Positions 32,209 to 44,579 of a stretch of DNA of 64,000 nucleotides are shown here, piece by piece. Below the pieces are notes generated by a model, which saw only the letters and a program-made list of their open reading frames with translations, searched no databases and was not told the origin of the DNA. The translations under genes were made by a program, and so were the position numbers. This stretch comes from Limnanthes douglasii subsp. nivea (Eukaryota > Streptophyta > Magnoliopsida > Brassicales > Limnanthaceae): NCBI GenBank assembly GCA_036936605.1, contig JAUPFV010000001.1:314294809-314358808 (forward strand), written 5' to 3'. Position 1 is the first letter of the stretch. Each line of letters begins with the position of its first letter.

Positions 32209-32549
32209 TTGATTCGTAATAATATGCAAATTAAATATTTATTAAATTATAATTAAATTTCGTATAATAGTAATAATTTATTATATAAATTTTAAGTTGT
32301 TAATTTTGTTTTATAATTCTATCAGGACAAGAGATTGTGTGTTATGAAGGTCCACAACCAACAGTGGGCATTCACCGTTTTGTCTATATATTGTTTCGAC
32401 AATTAGGAAGGCAAACCGTGTATGCTCCACGTTGGCGTCAAAATTTTAATACAAAAGACTTTGCTGAGCTCTACAATCTCGGTTCGCCTGTCGCTGCTGT
32501 TTATTTCAATTGTCAGAGGGAGAACGGTTCTGGTGGAAGGAGGCGATAA
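30499..32549 (+). CDS. FT: FLOWERING LOCUS T-like florigen (PEBP), exons 1-4
   Basis: Exons are 30499-30723, 30811-30872, 32108-32148 and 32326-32549, with GT-AG introns of 87, 1235 and 177 bp. Exons 2 and 3 have the classic FT sizes of 62 and 41 bp. The protein has 183 residues; Arabidopsis FT has 175. The extra 8 are a duplicated EIHNGCEL in exon 1. PEBP features are kept: [15 protein letters not shown] (FT-type Tyr, equal to Y85), GIHR, Gln equal to Q140 and the segment C stretch [18 protein letters not shown]. Segment B reads [10 protein letters not shown], with Arg145 where FT has Gly137. FT moves from leaf phloem to the shoot tip and triggers flowering with FD and 14-3-3 proteins. Whether this version promotes, represses or does nothing is open. 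A second exon 3-4 pair lies 5.1 kb downstream. Confidence 0.95.
30604..30651 (+). repeat. Perfect 24-bp tandem duplication inside FT exon 1
   Basis: GAGATTCACAATGGTTGTGA plus ACTT occurs twice back to back (30604-30627 and 30628-30651) with no difference. It is in frame and adds EIHNGCEL before KPSQV, a place where FT proteins normally have one such stretch. Confidence 0.95.
32163..32202. repeat. (AT)20 microsatellite in FT intron 3
   Basis: Twenty AT repeats shortly after exon 3. The unit 2 counterpart has eleven. Confidence 0.95.
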
Positions 32550-34490
32550 AACGATCACATTCGACTAGTTTTCGAATCAAAATAAGACAATGCTTATCAA
32601 AATAACAATAGTGGCATTTTTGTAAGGATTATATGTATGATTGTCCTACAACCATAGCCACTTTAATGTATTGCTATTACTTAATGTATGATATCTATGT
32701 TGGTTTGGATTTATAAAATATGATTTTAATTATCCGGTATCTAAACTAAATTAATGTAATATTTAATAAAATAGGTTTAAAATTGAAATTATTTTTAGTT
32801 ATTTAATAAATTTTATTTTGTTTACTAATGCAATAAAGTTGAAGGTTTATTTAAGCATCGTAACAAAGCTTTTGTTTTCATTTTTGGTGATAAAATTACG
32901 TGATCGTACACTCAATATATATTCATACAATATGTTTTTATTGAACATGATATTGTTTATGGTCATTCGATTTATATAGTCTAAAAGTCAGTAACCTCAT
33001 TCATCATCGGTATATCTAATAAATGTATATTCGTTTCAATTTGAGTCAAGTTTGTATTTTAACAAAATTCATATGCATGTAAGAAAACCTAGAGTTGAAT
33101 GTTTATTTTATATTCGAGAGACATTAATAAGTTTTTCACACAAAAAATGTATAAAATTGATCAATTATGTCATATTATGATCAATTTATTTCTAAAGTAA
33201 TTTTGAAACTTTAATATTTAATCTTATATTGTCCGTACATTCACTCAACAAACAAACTAATGTATAATACCAATCTATTATAATAAGACGTCAAAAAATA
33301 ATATATTTTCTATTTTAGTCTCATTTCTTGTACATAATTATTTATATATTCAATGTGTATTTTATATTTTATTATTATATATAAGACGATTTAATTTTAA
33401 ACATATATTTCTCTCATATGGTGATCGATTTTTCAAAATTATAAGAATCTTTGAAATTATTCTTCAAGAGATAAATTCACATAATTGTTTTTACAGTGAT
33501 AAATGAAGCTGACCGGATGATGATATTTATGATCAATTTTGACGTTTATGCTTAATATTTTACAATAACCTCCACAAATCTTACTTTTATATAATATATA
33601 GCCTTCTAACATTGCACCTATTTTTTAAATGATAGTTTCCTTGTTAAAATAATGTATAAGTTTGTTTTCTTCTAGCAAGGCCAACCATTTGTGTCGTGGG
33701 TTCAATTTACATCAAAATCTATTATAACAATAGTTTTTAAAGTGAGATTATATAGATAGAATTATTTTTCTTATTATAAGAAATAATAAAAACTATTATA
33801 TCAACAATTTGAAAATGTTGTTTAAATTTTTTTTTCAAGTTCTCTAAAATGACACGTCTCACTCTTTGCAACTTTAGTTTAATTTGATTTAGAAATTTTA
33901 ATCATATATTTTAGTTTGTAATAGTTTTTTATTTTTATAGTCTAACAAAGCCATCTTTTGAAATATCTATTAAATAATGATTAGAATCAATAAATTATAT
34001 CATGTTAGCAAAACTTTATTTATTAACTATATTTCTATTTAAATCTAGATTTCTTATCACGTGTCATTTTTTCTCATCTAGACTTACAATATAAATATCT
34101 TACGTTGTTGCAATTTGAATTTATTTTTATAAAATTCTTAAAGATGGTATATAAATTCTTAGATTCAATATTTCATCCACTTTTTTCATACAATGTTAGA
34201 TATAGTACACAATCAAAGGTCAATTTTGTATATCATCAAACATCAATCAATAATTTTACGAAATTGCTACTCGTTGTTGTATTATTATCCTTTAGTTGTT
34301 TAATAGATACAATTAGACAAACAATTTCCATACTTCATTATAAAATTCAATCTTAAATGAGCACAAATGTACCAGGATCATATTGATTTGGTTCAAATGT
34401 TGCGCAACTAATACATCGTCTCTTTTTAAATTAATTTTATCGTACAATATAATGTATGCTAAAGATTCAACAACTAACTATCGATATCCA

Positions 34491-34496
<6 letters not shown>

Positions 34497-34534
<38 letters not shown>
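34497..34534. repeat. (AT)19 microsatellite in the unit 1 3' flank
   Basis: Nineteen AT repeats. At the matching place in unit 2 (near 39541) only about four remain. Confidence 0.9.
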
Positions 34535-34536
<2 letters not shown>

Positions 34537-37203
34537 ACAACTAGGAAGCCAAATCATATGTGCACCGTATTGACATAAAAAGTTCAATAAAATAGGTTTA
34601 TGAACTCTATAATCTTATTTTTTCCTATTTTTGTCATTTACTTTGATTTAAACAAAACGTTTGTTGCAAAGAAAAATATATAATACTCGATTAACTAAAT
34701 TGTGGCTACTAAAATAAATATGGTTGTATTTTTTTATAGTATTATACGTGTGATTATCCTATAATGATATCTATATATCTATATATATTACTTTTAAATA
34801 GAAGATATATATATGTTTTTTTGTATTTATGAAACTATTATAAAATAGAATTTTAATTATCTAATTTGTAAAACAAACTAGTTCAAAATTAATAAAATAT
34901 AGAACAACATAAGATTGACCCCTAATTTAATGTATGTACATATATAAATGCATAATTATTTATATATTTATATAAATTATATAATTCAATGACATAAATT
35001 ATGATCATTATATGAAACATCTTCAAAATAATTATGGAAATTGTATTTTAATTTTATTAAAAATATATATTTAAATCGTCTACAATATATTACAACGATC
35101 GTAATAGTTGTTTTGAATAATAATAAAAATAGTGTTCTCTATATGCATTTTACGATAGGAAATCTTTATATCGTATATTAAATTTGGATGGATGAATATA
35201 AAATTACTCTAAACATGAAGCTAAATGAGAGGCTTGTAGAGATAGTTTTGTATGTACATGTGAGTATAAAGAAAATGGAAGTGGATAGAAATATGTTTTC
35301 TTTGTGATTAATTTTCTGAAATTTGGAACATAATTTTATGAAACCATAATAAATAATTAGTGGTGTCGAAATATAGAAACCTAGTTGATCAAATTAACCT
35401 CAACAATGATAATAACTGTGGTCTTGTAATGAGCCTCCGTATAGGACTGAGCGATCGTAAATTATTCTTTAATGTCTTACCTAATCATATTTAAACCATA
35501 GAAATACAACACATATTATATGCTAGTATAAACATCACTTGTCCAATTAGCATCAGAAAAAACATAAAGACAAAAATATAACATGATCTTAAAAAATCAG
35601 CTAAAGTCTGATGTATCTTTTAAATAACAAAGTACCAATTTAGGACCATTTTAGTGAGAGTATTAGTAATATGAATGAATTTTCGAACAACAAATGTATT
35701 AAAAGTAACTAATGATGCGAAAAATATTTTTTGGAATCATACAAATAAACACTTTTATTAAGAAAAAACTGAATAAAAAATATATATGTACTAATTTATT
35801 ATGTTCAATGCATATTGGTTTTAATAATAAAAATAATTTATTCTCATTACAATATAAAAAAATTAATTGATTTATTTTTTTAACAAACTATCATAACTAT
35901 CAATTCAAAAATATAAGTAAAGATTATTCTTTATCATATATCTTGTTAGTGTTGGGTAAAGTTACAAAAAATTTATCATTTTTTCTTTTATTACATGTAA
36001 TATTATTTTGTTGATATATATATATAGTACCAAGAGATATGGTCCATTTTAATGTGGTCATATTTTTTATGAGGTTTTGGTGATTGTGTCTTTATTATGA
36101 AATGAGTTTTAAAAAATATACTCGCCAATATCTCATATTTCATTTTGAATTTATGTAGTGTATTTTTATATACTTAACATGTGAAAGCGTTAATTTTTGC
36201 TTTTCTTTTACTGTATATTTTGTTTATTGAACTTTGAAAGTTGGAAAAAGGTAGTTTTAGATATTTTCTTTTTTGGTTGCACTTTAGATATTTTCAAAGA
36301 AAAACATAGACAAAGAAACCTTTTTTTAATAACTATGATAAAACATTCTAAAAGAAATGTGTTTTCTTAAGAATAAATAATTCAATGTATATCTTTAAGA
36401 TGCTACGAAGGTTTACGTAAATGCATATCCTAACTATATTACATAATAGTTTCAATTTTGAATAAGATTGTGAGACTAAAACCTTTTCCAAAAGAATAAT
36501 GATAATATTACTTTTTAAAATAATACTCTCTTCCACACGGTAATACATGTTTATTCAGAAAGTATTTTTTATCTATTTTAAATCTACTTCATTAAAAATA
36601 TAATATATTTATTGTTGTCTATTGATTGTATTGGTTCGTTTTTTATATTTTTTTATGTAAGTGGTAGTTTTTTTTATATTTATTTTTTAATTTTATAAAA
36701 TATGTATTGTGGGACAGAAAGAAAATTGACAATGCTACTACTTATTCGTTTATGATATATAATTCCAACGAAAAGTTGATATTTGGTCTAAAGATTTTTT
36801 GGAAGGGTTAAAAAAGTTGCTAGAAAGAAAAGTGTACAAATCATATCAAAAAAGAAAGTGACAAGTGTTGAAATCAAAAAGTAATAATTGATTTATTTCT
36901 AAAAAAAACACAGCCATTTATAGGGTAGACAAATTCCATGTAACATATATACACTTCTCCTATTGGATAATTCACCTCAATACTACTCAAGATTATTTAT
37001 TACATATTGCATTTTTAGTTCTTTAAATTTTCATCCTACTTAAAATATTTTCTTATACATTGTTTATAAATATTTTGATATTTCCAAACTAATTATTTTG
37101 GTTCGGATTAAATTCATCCTTATTGATACTGGTATGTTATCTTGTATATGGAATTCATTTAATACAAATTATTTGATATTTAATTTGCTTATGAATCAAA
37201 CAG

Positions 37204-37623
37204 GTTGGTGACTGATATTCCTGCCGCCACTCGAGTTAGTTTTGGTTAGTTTTTATTCATATATATATATATATATATATAATTTATTCGTAATAATATG
37301 TAAATTACAGATTTATTAAATTATAATTAAATTTTGTATAATAGTAATACATTGTTGTATAAATTTTAAGTTGTTAATTTTGTTTTATAATTCTACCAGG
37401 ACAAGAGATTGTGTGTTATGAAGGTCCACAACCAACCGTGGGCATTCACCGTTTCGTCTATATATTGTTTCGACAATTGGGAAGGCAAACCGTGTATGCT
37501 CCAGGTTGGCGTCAAAATTTTAATACAAAAGACTTTGCTGAGCTCTACAATCTCGGTTCGCCTGTCGCTGCTGTTTATTTCAATTGTCAAAAGGAAAACG
37601 GTTCTGGTGGAAGAAGACGATAA
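37204..37623 (+). pseudogene. Second FT exon 3-exon 4 cassette
   Basis: Exon 3' is 37204-37244 (41 bp) and exon 4' is 37400-37623, separated by a 155-bp GT-AG intron. Both acceptors (AAACAG, TACCAG) and the donor (GTTAGT) are intact, and phases match exons 1-2, so a transcript joining 30872 to 37204 would give a full 183-residue FT. Exon 4' keeps [10 protein letters not shown], with the usual Gly at codon 37504-37506. Exon 3' reads IPAATRVSF instead of IPATTGVSF. It has no promoter or start codon of its own. It is either a relic or an alternative 3' end of FT. I label it pseudogene only because it is incomplete alone. Confidence 0.85.
37259..37280. repeat. (AT)11 microsatellite in second cassette intron
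   Basis: Counterpart of 32163-32202, shorter by nine repeats. Confidence 0.95.
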
Positions 37624-40600
37624 TACGATCATTCGACTAGTTTTCGCATTAAAATAAGACATTGCTTATCAAAATAACAATAGTGGCATTTTTGTAAGGA
37701 TTATATGTATGATTTTCCTACAACCATAGCCACTTTAATGTATTGCTATTACCACATTGTATGATATGTATGTTGTTTTGGATTTATAAAATATGATTTT
37801 AATTATCCGGTATCTAAACTAAATTAAATTAATATTTGATAAAATGGTTTAAAATTGAAATTAGTTTTAGTTATTTAATAAATTTTGTTTTGTTTATTAA
37901 TGCAATAAATGTTGAAGGTTTATTTAAGCATTGTAACAAAGCTTTTGTTTTCATTTTTGGTGATAAAATTACGTGATCGTACACTCAATATATATTCATA
38001 CAATATGTTTTTATTGAACATGATATTTTTTATGGTTATTCGATTTATATAGTCTGAAAGTCAGTAACCTCATTCATCATCGGTATATCTGATAAATGTA
38101 TATTCGTTTCAATTTGAGTCAAGTTTGTATTTTAACAAAATTCATATGCATGTAAGAAAACCTAGAGTTGAATGTTTATTTTATATTCGAGAGACATTAA
38201 TAAGTTTTCCATACAAAAAATGTATAAAATTGATCAATTATGTCATATTATGAATAATTTATTTCTAAATAATTTTGAAACTCTATTATTTAATATTATA
38301 CTTTCCGTACATTCACTCAACAAACAAAATAATGAATAATACCAATCTATTATAATAAGACGTCACTATTTTCTATTTTAGTCTCATTTCTTGTACATAA
38401 TTATTTATATATTCAATGTGTAGCTTATATTTTATTATTATATATAAGACGATTTAATTTTAAACATATATTTCTCTCATATGGCGATTTTTTAAAATTA
38501 TAAGAATCTTTGAAATTATTTTTCAAGAGATAAATTCACATAATTGTTTTTATAGTGATTAATGAAGTTGACCGGATAATGATATTTATGATCAATTCTG
38601 ACGTTTATGCTTTAGATTTTACAATAACCTCCACAAATCTTACTTTTTTATAATATATAACATTCTAACATTGCACCTATTTTTAAATGATAGTTTCCTT
38701 GTTAAAATAATGTATAAGTTTGTTTTCTTCTAGCAAGGCCAACCATTTGTGTCATGAGTTCAATTTACATCAAAAACTATTATAACAATAGTCTTTTAGG
38801 TGAGATTATATAGCTAGAATTATTTTTCTTATTATAAGAAATAATAAAAACTATTCAATCAACAATTTGAAAATGTTGTTAAAAATATTTTTTCACGTCT
38901 CACTCTTTACAACTTTAATTTGATTTGATTTAGAAATTTTAATCATATATTTTAGTTTGTAATAGTTTTTTTTATTTTTATAGTCTAACAAAGCCGTTTT
39001 TTGAAATATCTATTAAATAATGATTAAAATCAATAAATTATATCATGTTAGCAAAACTTTATTTATTAACTATATTTCTATATAAATCTATATTTCTTAT
39101 CACATGTCATTTTTTCTCATCTAGACTTACAATATAAATATCTTTTGTTGTTGCAATTTGAATTTATTTTCATAAAATTCCTAAAGATGGTATATAAATT
39201 CTTAGATTCAATATTTCATCCAATTTTTTCATACAATGTTAGATATAGTACACAATAAAATGTCAATTTTGTATAGCATCAAACATCAATCATTAGTTTT
39301 ACGAAATAGCTACTCGTTGTTGTATTCTTATCCTTCTAGCTGTTTAGTAGATACAATTAGACAAACAATTTTCATACTTCATTATAAAATTCAATTTTAA
39401 ATGAACACAAATGTACCACGATCATATTGATTTGGTTCAAATATTGCGCAACTAATACATCGTCTATTTTTTAATTAATTTTCTCGTACAATATAATGTA
39501 TGCTAAAGATTAAACAACTAACTATCGATATCCACCGTTTATATATATTGACAACTAGGAAGCCAAATCATATGTACACCGTATTGACATAAAAAGTTCA
39601 ATAAAATAGGTTTATGAACTCTATAATCTTATTTCTTTCCTATTTATGTCATTTACTTTGATTTTAAAAAAAACGTTTGTTGCAAAGAAAAATATATAAT
39701 ACTCGATTAACTAAATTGTGGCTACTAAAATAAATATGGTTTTATTTTTTATAGTATTATATGTGTGATTATCCTATAATGATATCTATATGTCTATATA
39801 TTACTTCTATATATATATATATATATGCTTCTTTGTATTTATGAAACTATTATAAAATATAATTTTAATTATCTAATTTTTAAAACAAACGAGTTCAAAA
39901 TTAATAAAATATACAACAACTTAAGATTGACCCCTGATATAATGTATATTAATATACAATCCGTAGTGAAATACATAATTATTAATATATTTATAAAAAT
40001 CAAATAATCAAACTACATAAATTATGATTATTATATGAAACATCTTCAAAATAATTATGGAATTTGTATTTTAATTTTATTAAACTATATATTTAAATCG
40101 TCTACAATATATTACAACGATCGTAATAGTTGTTATGAATAATGAAAAAATAGTGTTCTCTATATACATTTTACGATAGGAAATATCTATATCGTATATT
40201 AAATTTGGATGGATGAATATAAAATTATTCTAAACATGGAGCTAAATGAGAGGCTTGTAGAGATAGTTTCGTATGTACATGTGAGTATAAAGAAAATAAA
40301 AGTGGATAGTAATATATTTTCTTTGTGATTGATTCTGAAAATTGGAACATAATTTTATGAAACCATAATAAATAATTGGTGGTGTCGAAAGATAGAAACC
40401 TAGTTGATCCAATTAACCTCAATAATGATAATAACTATGGTCTTGTAATTAGCCTTCGTAGAGGACTGAGCGACCGTAAATTATTCTTTAATGTCTTACC
40501 TAATCATATTTAAACCATAGAAATACAACACATACAATAGTTATATGCTAGTATAAACATCACTTGTCCAATTAGCATCGGAAAAAAACATAAAGGCAAA

Positions 40601-40913
40601 AATATAACATGATCTTAAAAAATCAGCTAAAGTTTTATGTATCTTTTAAATAACAAAGAATCAATTTAGGACTATTTTAGTGAGAGTACTAGTAATATGA
40701 ATGAATTTTCGAACAACAAATGTATTAAAAGTAACTAATGATGCGAAAAATATTTTTTTGGAATCATACAAATAAAAACTTTTATTGAGAAAAAACTAAA
40801 TAAAAAATATATATGTACTAATTTATTATGTTCAATGCATATTGGTTTTAATAATAAAAATAATTTATTCTCATTACAATATAAAAGAAATTAATTGATT
40901 TTAATGTGGTCCA

Positions 40914-40918
<5 letters not shown>

Positions 40919-40960
<42 letters not shown>
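40919..40960. repeat. (TA)21 microsatellite in the unit 2 3' flank
   Basis: Long TA run with no equally long run at the corresponding place in unit 1. Confidence 0.9.
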
Positions 40961-40963
<3 letters not shown>

Positions 40964-41201
40964 CATGTATGTTATTTCATATATAGTACCTAGTAAGGGT
41001 TAAATTATAATATATTTTAGATTTCGATTACCGAGAAATATGGTCCATTTTAATATGGTCATATTTTTTATGAGGTTTTGGTGACTGTTTCTTTTATTAT
41101 GAAATGAGTTTTAAAAAATATACTCGTCAATATCTCATATTTTATTTTGAAATTATGTAGTGTATTTTTATATACTTAACATGTGAAAGCGTTAATTTTT
41201 G

Positions 41202-41712
41202 TTTTATAGATATTTTTTAATTTTATTTTAATTATTATAGATTGTTATATTTATAAATTTATTAAAATTATGTTAAAAGAAACTAGCACGGTAAAGTATT
41301 ACCATAATAGTTATTTTTTTCAAAAACTCTATATGTAACATCAATAATATTTTTTACATATCTTGAAATTATTGTTTGTCATAAATATATCATAACATTG
41401 TATCAATATCGTTGAGCATATTTAAGGATACAATTATTTTTAGCTTGCATACTTGATCTTTTTTATTATTTATTGAAAATTTCATGTTTGTCACATTAAG
41501 ATTTTATCATCATATATACCATGAAGGAATAATGCATTGGTACCTAATTGTTCGAGATGTAAATTGAAGTCGTATTATTTCACTTCATCATGATTTTAGT
41601 TAGTTTTTGTATTATAAAAAAATATAAATACAATCAATACCTTCATCAAGTTCATGTCGACATGTGGACCACTTGACTCCCTCAACACCAAGAAGAAACT
41701 TAAGCTACTTAG
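41202..41712. other. Unique AT-rich spacer between FT unit 2 and element A
   Basis: This is the original 3' flank of FT after the end of the tandem duplication, up to the 5' LTR of element A. No gene, RNA or repeat recognised. Confidence 0.6.
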
Positions 41713-42753
41713 TGATGAGGGAAGGTTCATCATCTCACATACTCGGACAGAGGGAAATGGAAGAAGACGGGCGTAAACCTTAAATAGGCAAACAATGAAG
41801 TAAGAAAGAAAATCGACAAGATTCTGGACCGACCAGAGTGCTCGATATGAGGCTCAACTAAAAAGTACAAAGACACCAAGCAGAACAGGGCACTAAAACT
41901 AAAGATCAACCACTAAGATCAAAGATCGTGATAGAGCAGAGCTCCTTCATCATAAGATTGGCATGAACAAAATAACAAAATCTACATACCAGCTTCGAGT
42001 GGAGCAGAGCTCCTTTGCAGTGCAGAGCATCCTTGCAGGGCAGAGTTCTTCTACAGGATAGGGCTCCTTTGTAGATCAGAATTACTCATAGAATCTAATT
42101 TCACCGCTGAGCGGAGCTTCCACACAATACAACTCGGATCAGTAATCTAATAAGTGACGAGCAAAGCAGGCCCGACTGAGCTGAGGTGATAGTAATGGAA
42201 AGTGCAATCAATGAGGCCAAGGTGCAATCAAGGAGGTCAATTCAAATATCGAAGGTTTAATGAGTCAGCGGTTATTCATGATTGAAGACCAGATTGATTG
42301 TTGTGAATTTAGGACTTACATCATAAATGATAATTTGACCTTTGAATTGAATAGTTGAGCATTAACTAAGTGAAAGCAAAGCATAAAAGGGGAGCTAACC
42401 CTAAAGAATTGTATCTTAATATTTTTGGAGAAAAAACATAATATAAATAAAAAAAAATCCATTTTCTTGTCATACTTTTAATATTTTACTATGCATTGAA
42501 CAATAAATCGTCCCTCGACTAAAGCGTTTGGTGGCAGATTGTCTCTTGACTTTCAAATGTCCATTGACAGTCCCTGGACTATCGCGTTTGGATAAAGTTA
42601 GTCCACTGGATCCTCTTATCCATGAGAGTCTGCCACCTGTCACCATAGTCCCTAGATTTTTGTATCACCACTAGTCCTTTGAGTTTAAGTCAATCCCCAA
42701 ATGTTGAATAGTCGAGGGATGATGTACTATTCAAAGCCTATTTTCCTATAACA
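41713..42753 (+). repeat. 5' LTR of element A (right copy)
   Basis: The LTR starts TGATGAGG, the same start as the truncated 3' LTRs at 7581 and 51227 and nearly the same as element C (TGATGAGT). The end at ...TATAACA is inferred from the CA terminus followed by AAT and TGG. Element C has the same spacing before its primer-binding site. The length is about 1041 bp. The start is well supported; the end is inferred. Confidence 0.7.
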
Positions 42754-43142
42754 AATTGGGGGGGGGGGGGGATTCTGAAAAACCGAAGTCATGGTCAAGA
42801 CAAGGTTAGGGGTCGAAAGAGATACGCATGAACCAATTGAAGCATCAGACCGACGGAGAATGGTGACTAACCCAACCCGTGGAGGGGCTTGATCAGTTTC
42901 CACTGTGAATGTAGTCGTTTATAGGTCGGTTGTGGTGACACCGGTCGAAGCTATTCCTTTCCGAAACGGGACCAGAGCTTGCTCCACACATGCCTGAGGT
43001 GGTTTTGAACCCAACCTTGCACGATGTAAAAATAGAATACGCCATGAACGGGACGGTAATTCAGTGACTCGAGCAGTAGCTCCAACATCTGCAACATGAC
43101 CAAGTCAAGGTAGCATGTGAGTGCGGCACCGGAGATCAGGCT
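42754..43142 (+). other. Element A leader between 5' LTR and gag
   Basis: This should hold the primer-binding site and untranslated leader. The expected PBS position (TGG at 42757) runs straight into a tract of 14 G, so the original PBS is no longer readable. I see no conserved coding signal on either strand. Confidence 0.5.
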
Positions 43143-44355
43143 ATGCACGCAACCATCGCTAGCTTGAACAATGTGGTGAAAGCATTCAAAGCTAAAGATC
43201 CAGCCACGGTTCGCATGCATAATCGAGCCAGAACGGACGATGATGGCTCTAACCGCAGATATCAGTCTTCCAAACGCGAGGAAAGACAAGAAATAGAGGG
43301 CAAAAGTGGAAGCAAGATGCATCAAATGAGCTTAGCATCGTCAAGAGGGGAAAATCCGACTGCCAAAAAAAGAAAAGGAGGTCGTGGTCGTTCAGTACAA
43401 TCAAGTGCGGCCTAAACTTTCGATGTACATCATGAAAGAATCGTCATTCTTTGAATGGATCCATGAAGTTCAACTCCCATGCAAATTCGACCCATTCATA
43501 ATGGATTCTTACGACGGAATAGGAGATCCGGAACGACATTTAAAGAAATTCTGCAATATAATTATGGCTTACAATCCTGATGACGCCATGCTGTGTTGAG
43601 CATTGTCCATAACTCTAAAAGTTAACGCAATGGACTGGTTTAGTAGCTTGCCTAAAGCATCGATTCATGACTATAATAGACCTCTTCCAAAAGAAAGGTG
43701 AACCTCTGAATAATTATATTTGGCGCTTCATCCACTTCATGAACGGCCTACCTGATCTGGCTGAGACATGGCTATGGTTTTGCTTAAAAAACGTTTGGAT
43801 CGATGAAGAGAGCTCTATGCCGACCTGATTCGTTTCCCTACGGAAAATATAGGGGACCTATTATTCGGACATATACGTTCATATGTGTTGATGATGCCGG
43901 AAAGGACGCCTCTCCAGAGAGAGCTGCTTATGAACCAAGAGAGGGCAAGCGGATCGCAGACGAGCGGAGGAAGGTCCTCGTCGGGATTATTCGCAATGCG
44001 CCACTCATTCAGACAATCCCTCTCGGCATTTCATCTGTTGACCGAATAGATCTTAGTGATTTATGATCGAACAAAAGGATGAACAAGATATCAGCCTCTT
44101 AAGACGATGAGTGCACCTAACTACAAGCGTTCCAACAGACATTTATGTGCCTATTACAACGATCACGGCCATCCTACAGATGAATGTTGGCATCTAAATG
44201 AAGAAATTCAAAGGTTGATCGACAATGGAGAGCTCCTTCAATTTATAAAGCGACGAGATCACCGAGAGGAAAACCTGCAAATATAAAAGAGGACAAACCA
44301 AATGAGGACAAGGGCACCGACAAGGGAAAGAAACAGTGGTTGTTCACCATCATGT
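43143..44355 (+). pseudogene. gag remnant of element A (right)
   Basis: The capsid region is readable in pieces. Positions 43384-43599 encode a Ty3/gypsy Gag core stretch with FKxDPFIxDSYDG-like spacing (seen here as CKFDPFIMDSYDG, then DPERHLKKF). A stop follows, then a DWFSSLPK stretch in another frame, the counterpart of WYNSLPQG in element C. The knuckle CAYYNDHGHPTDEC lies at about 44146-44187. Multiple stops and frameshifts make this a pseudogene. Confidence 0.8.
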
Positions 44356-44579
44356 GAGGATTTGTGGATATAAATCAGCCCGAGGAAAGCGCCAACGACG
44401 ACGAGCTAACCCTGGCGGCCACTAAAATGCGATCTGAGGTAGCCAACAACACAATAACGTCAGACGAGCTACGAGCACCAGCATTGTTAGTATGAGGGGA
44501 AACCCTCGCAATGGGTAGGTGAAGTTGAGCTGCTCGTCATGGTTAGGCACTGTACAACCAAAAAGGAAATGAAAACTTT

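Larger units (their letters stand above)
31074..36199 (+). repeat. Tandem duplication around FT, unit 1 (5126 bp)
   Basis: Starts in intron 2 and covers the rest of intron 2, exon 3, intron 3, exon 4 and about 3.65 kb of 3' flank. The 3' flank is AT-rich with no other gene seen. Unit 2 follows directly. The shared hexamer TTTTTG is at 31068-31073, 36194-36199 and 41196-41201. Confidence 0.93.
36200..41201 (+). repeat. Tandem duplication around FT, unit 2 (5002 bp)
   Basis: Same content as unit 1, roughly 93-96% identical by eye, with many small indels. It contains FT exons 3 and 4 again, but not exons 1 and 2. The 3' flank after 37623 has no other gene. Confidence 0.93.

Noticed and set aside
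34105..34356. 83-codon ORF in the FT 3' flank
   Set aside because: AT-rich chance frame. The matching place in unit 2 is not open in the same way, and no motif is seen.
36348..36548. 66-codon minus-strand ORF in unit 2 as a gene antisense to FT
   Set aside because: It lies in duplicated intron-2-derived AT-rich DNA, and the matching part of unit 1 is not open over the same range.
42951..43325. 124-codon minus-strand ORF in the element A leader/gag region
   Set aside because: It is antisense to the gag remnant, has no known domain, and lies at the gag end rather than where the Tat antisense ORF sits.
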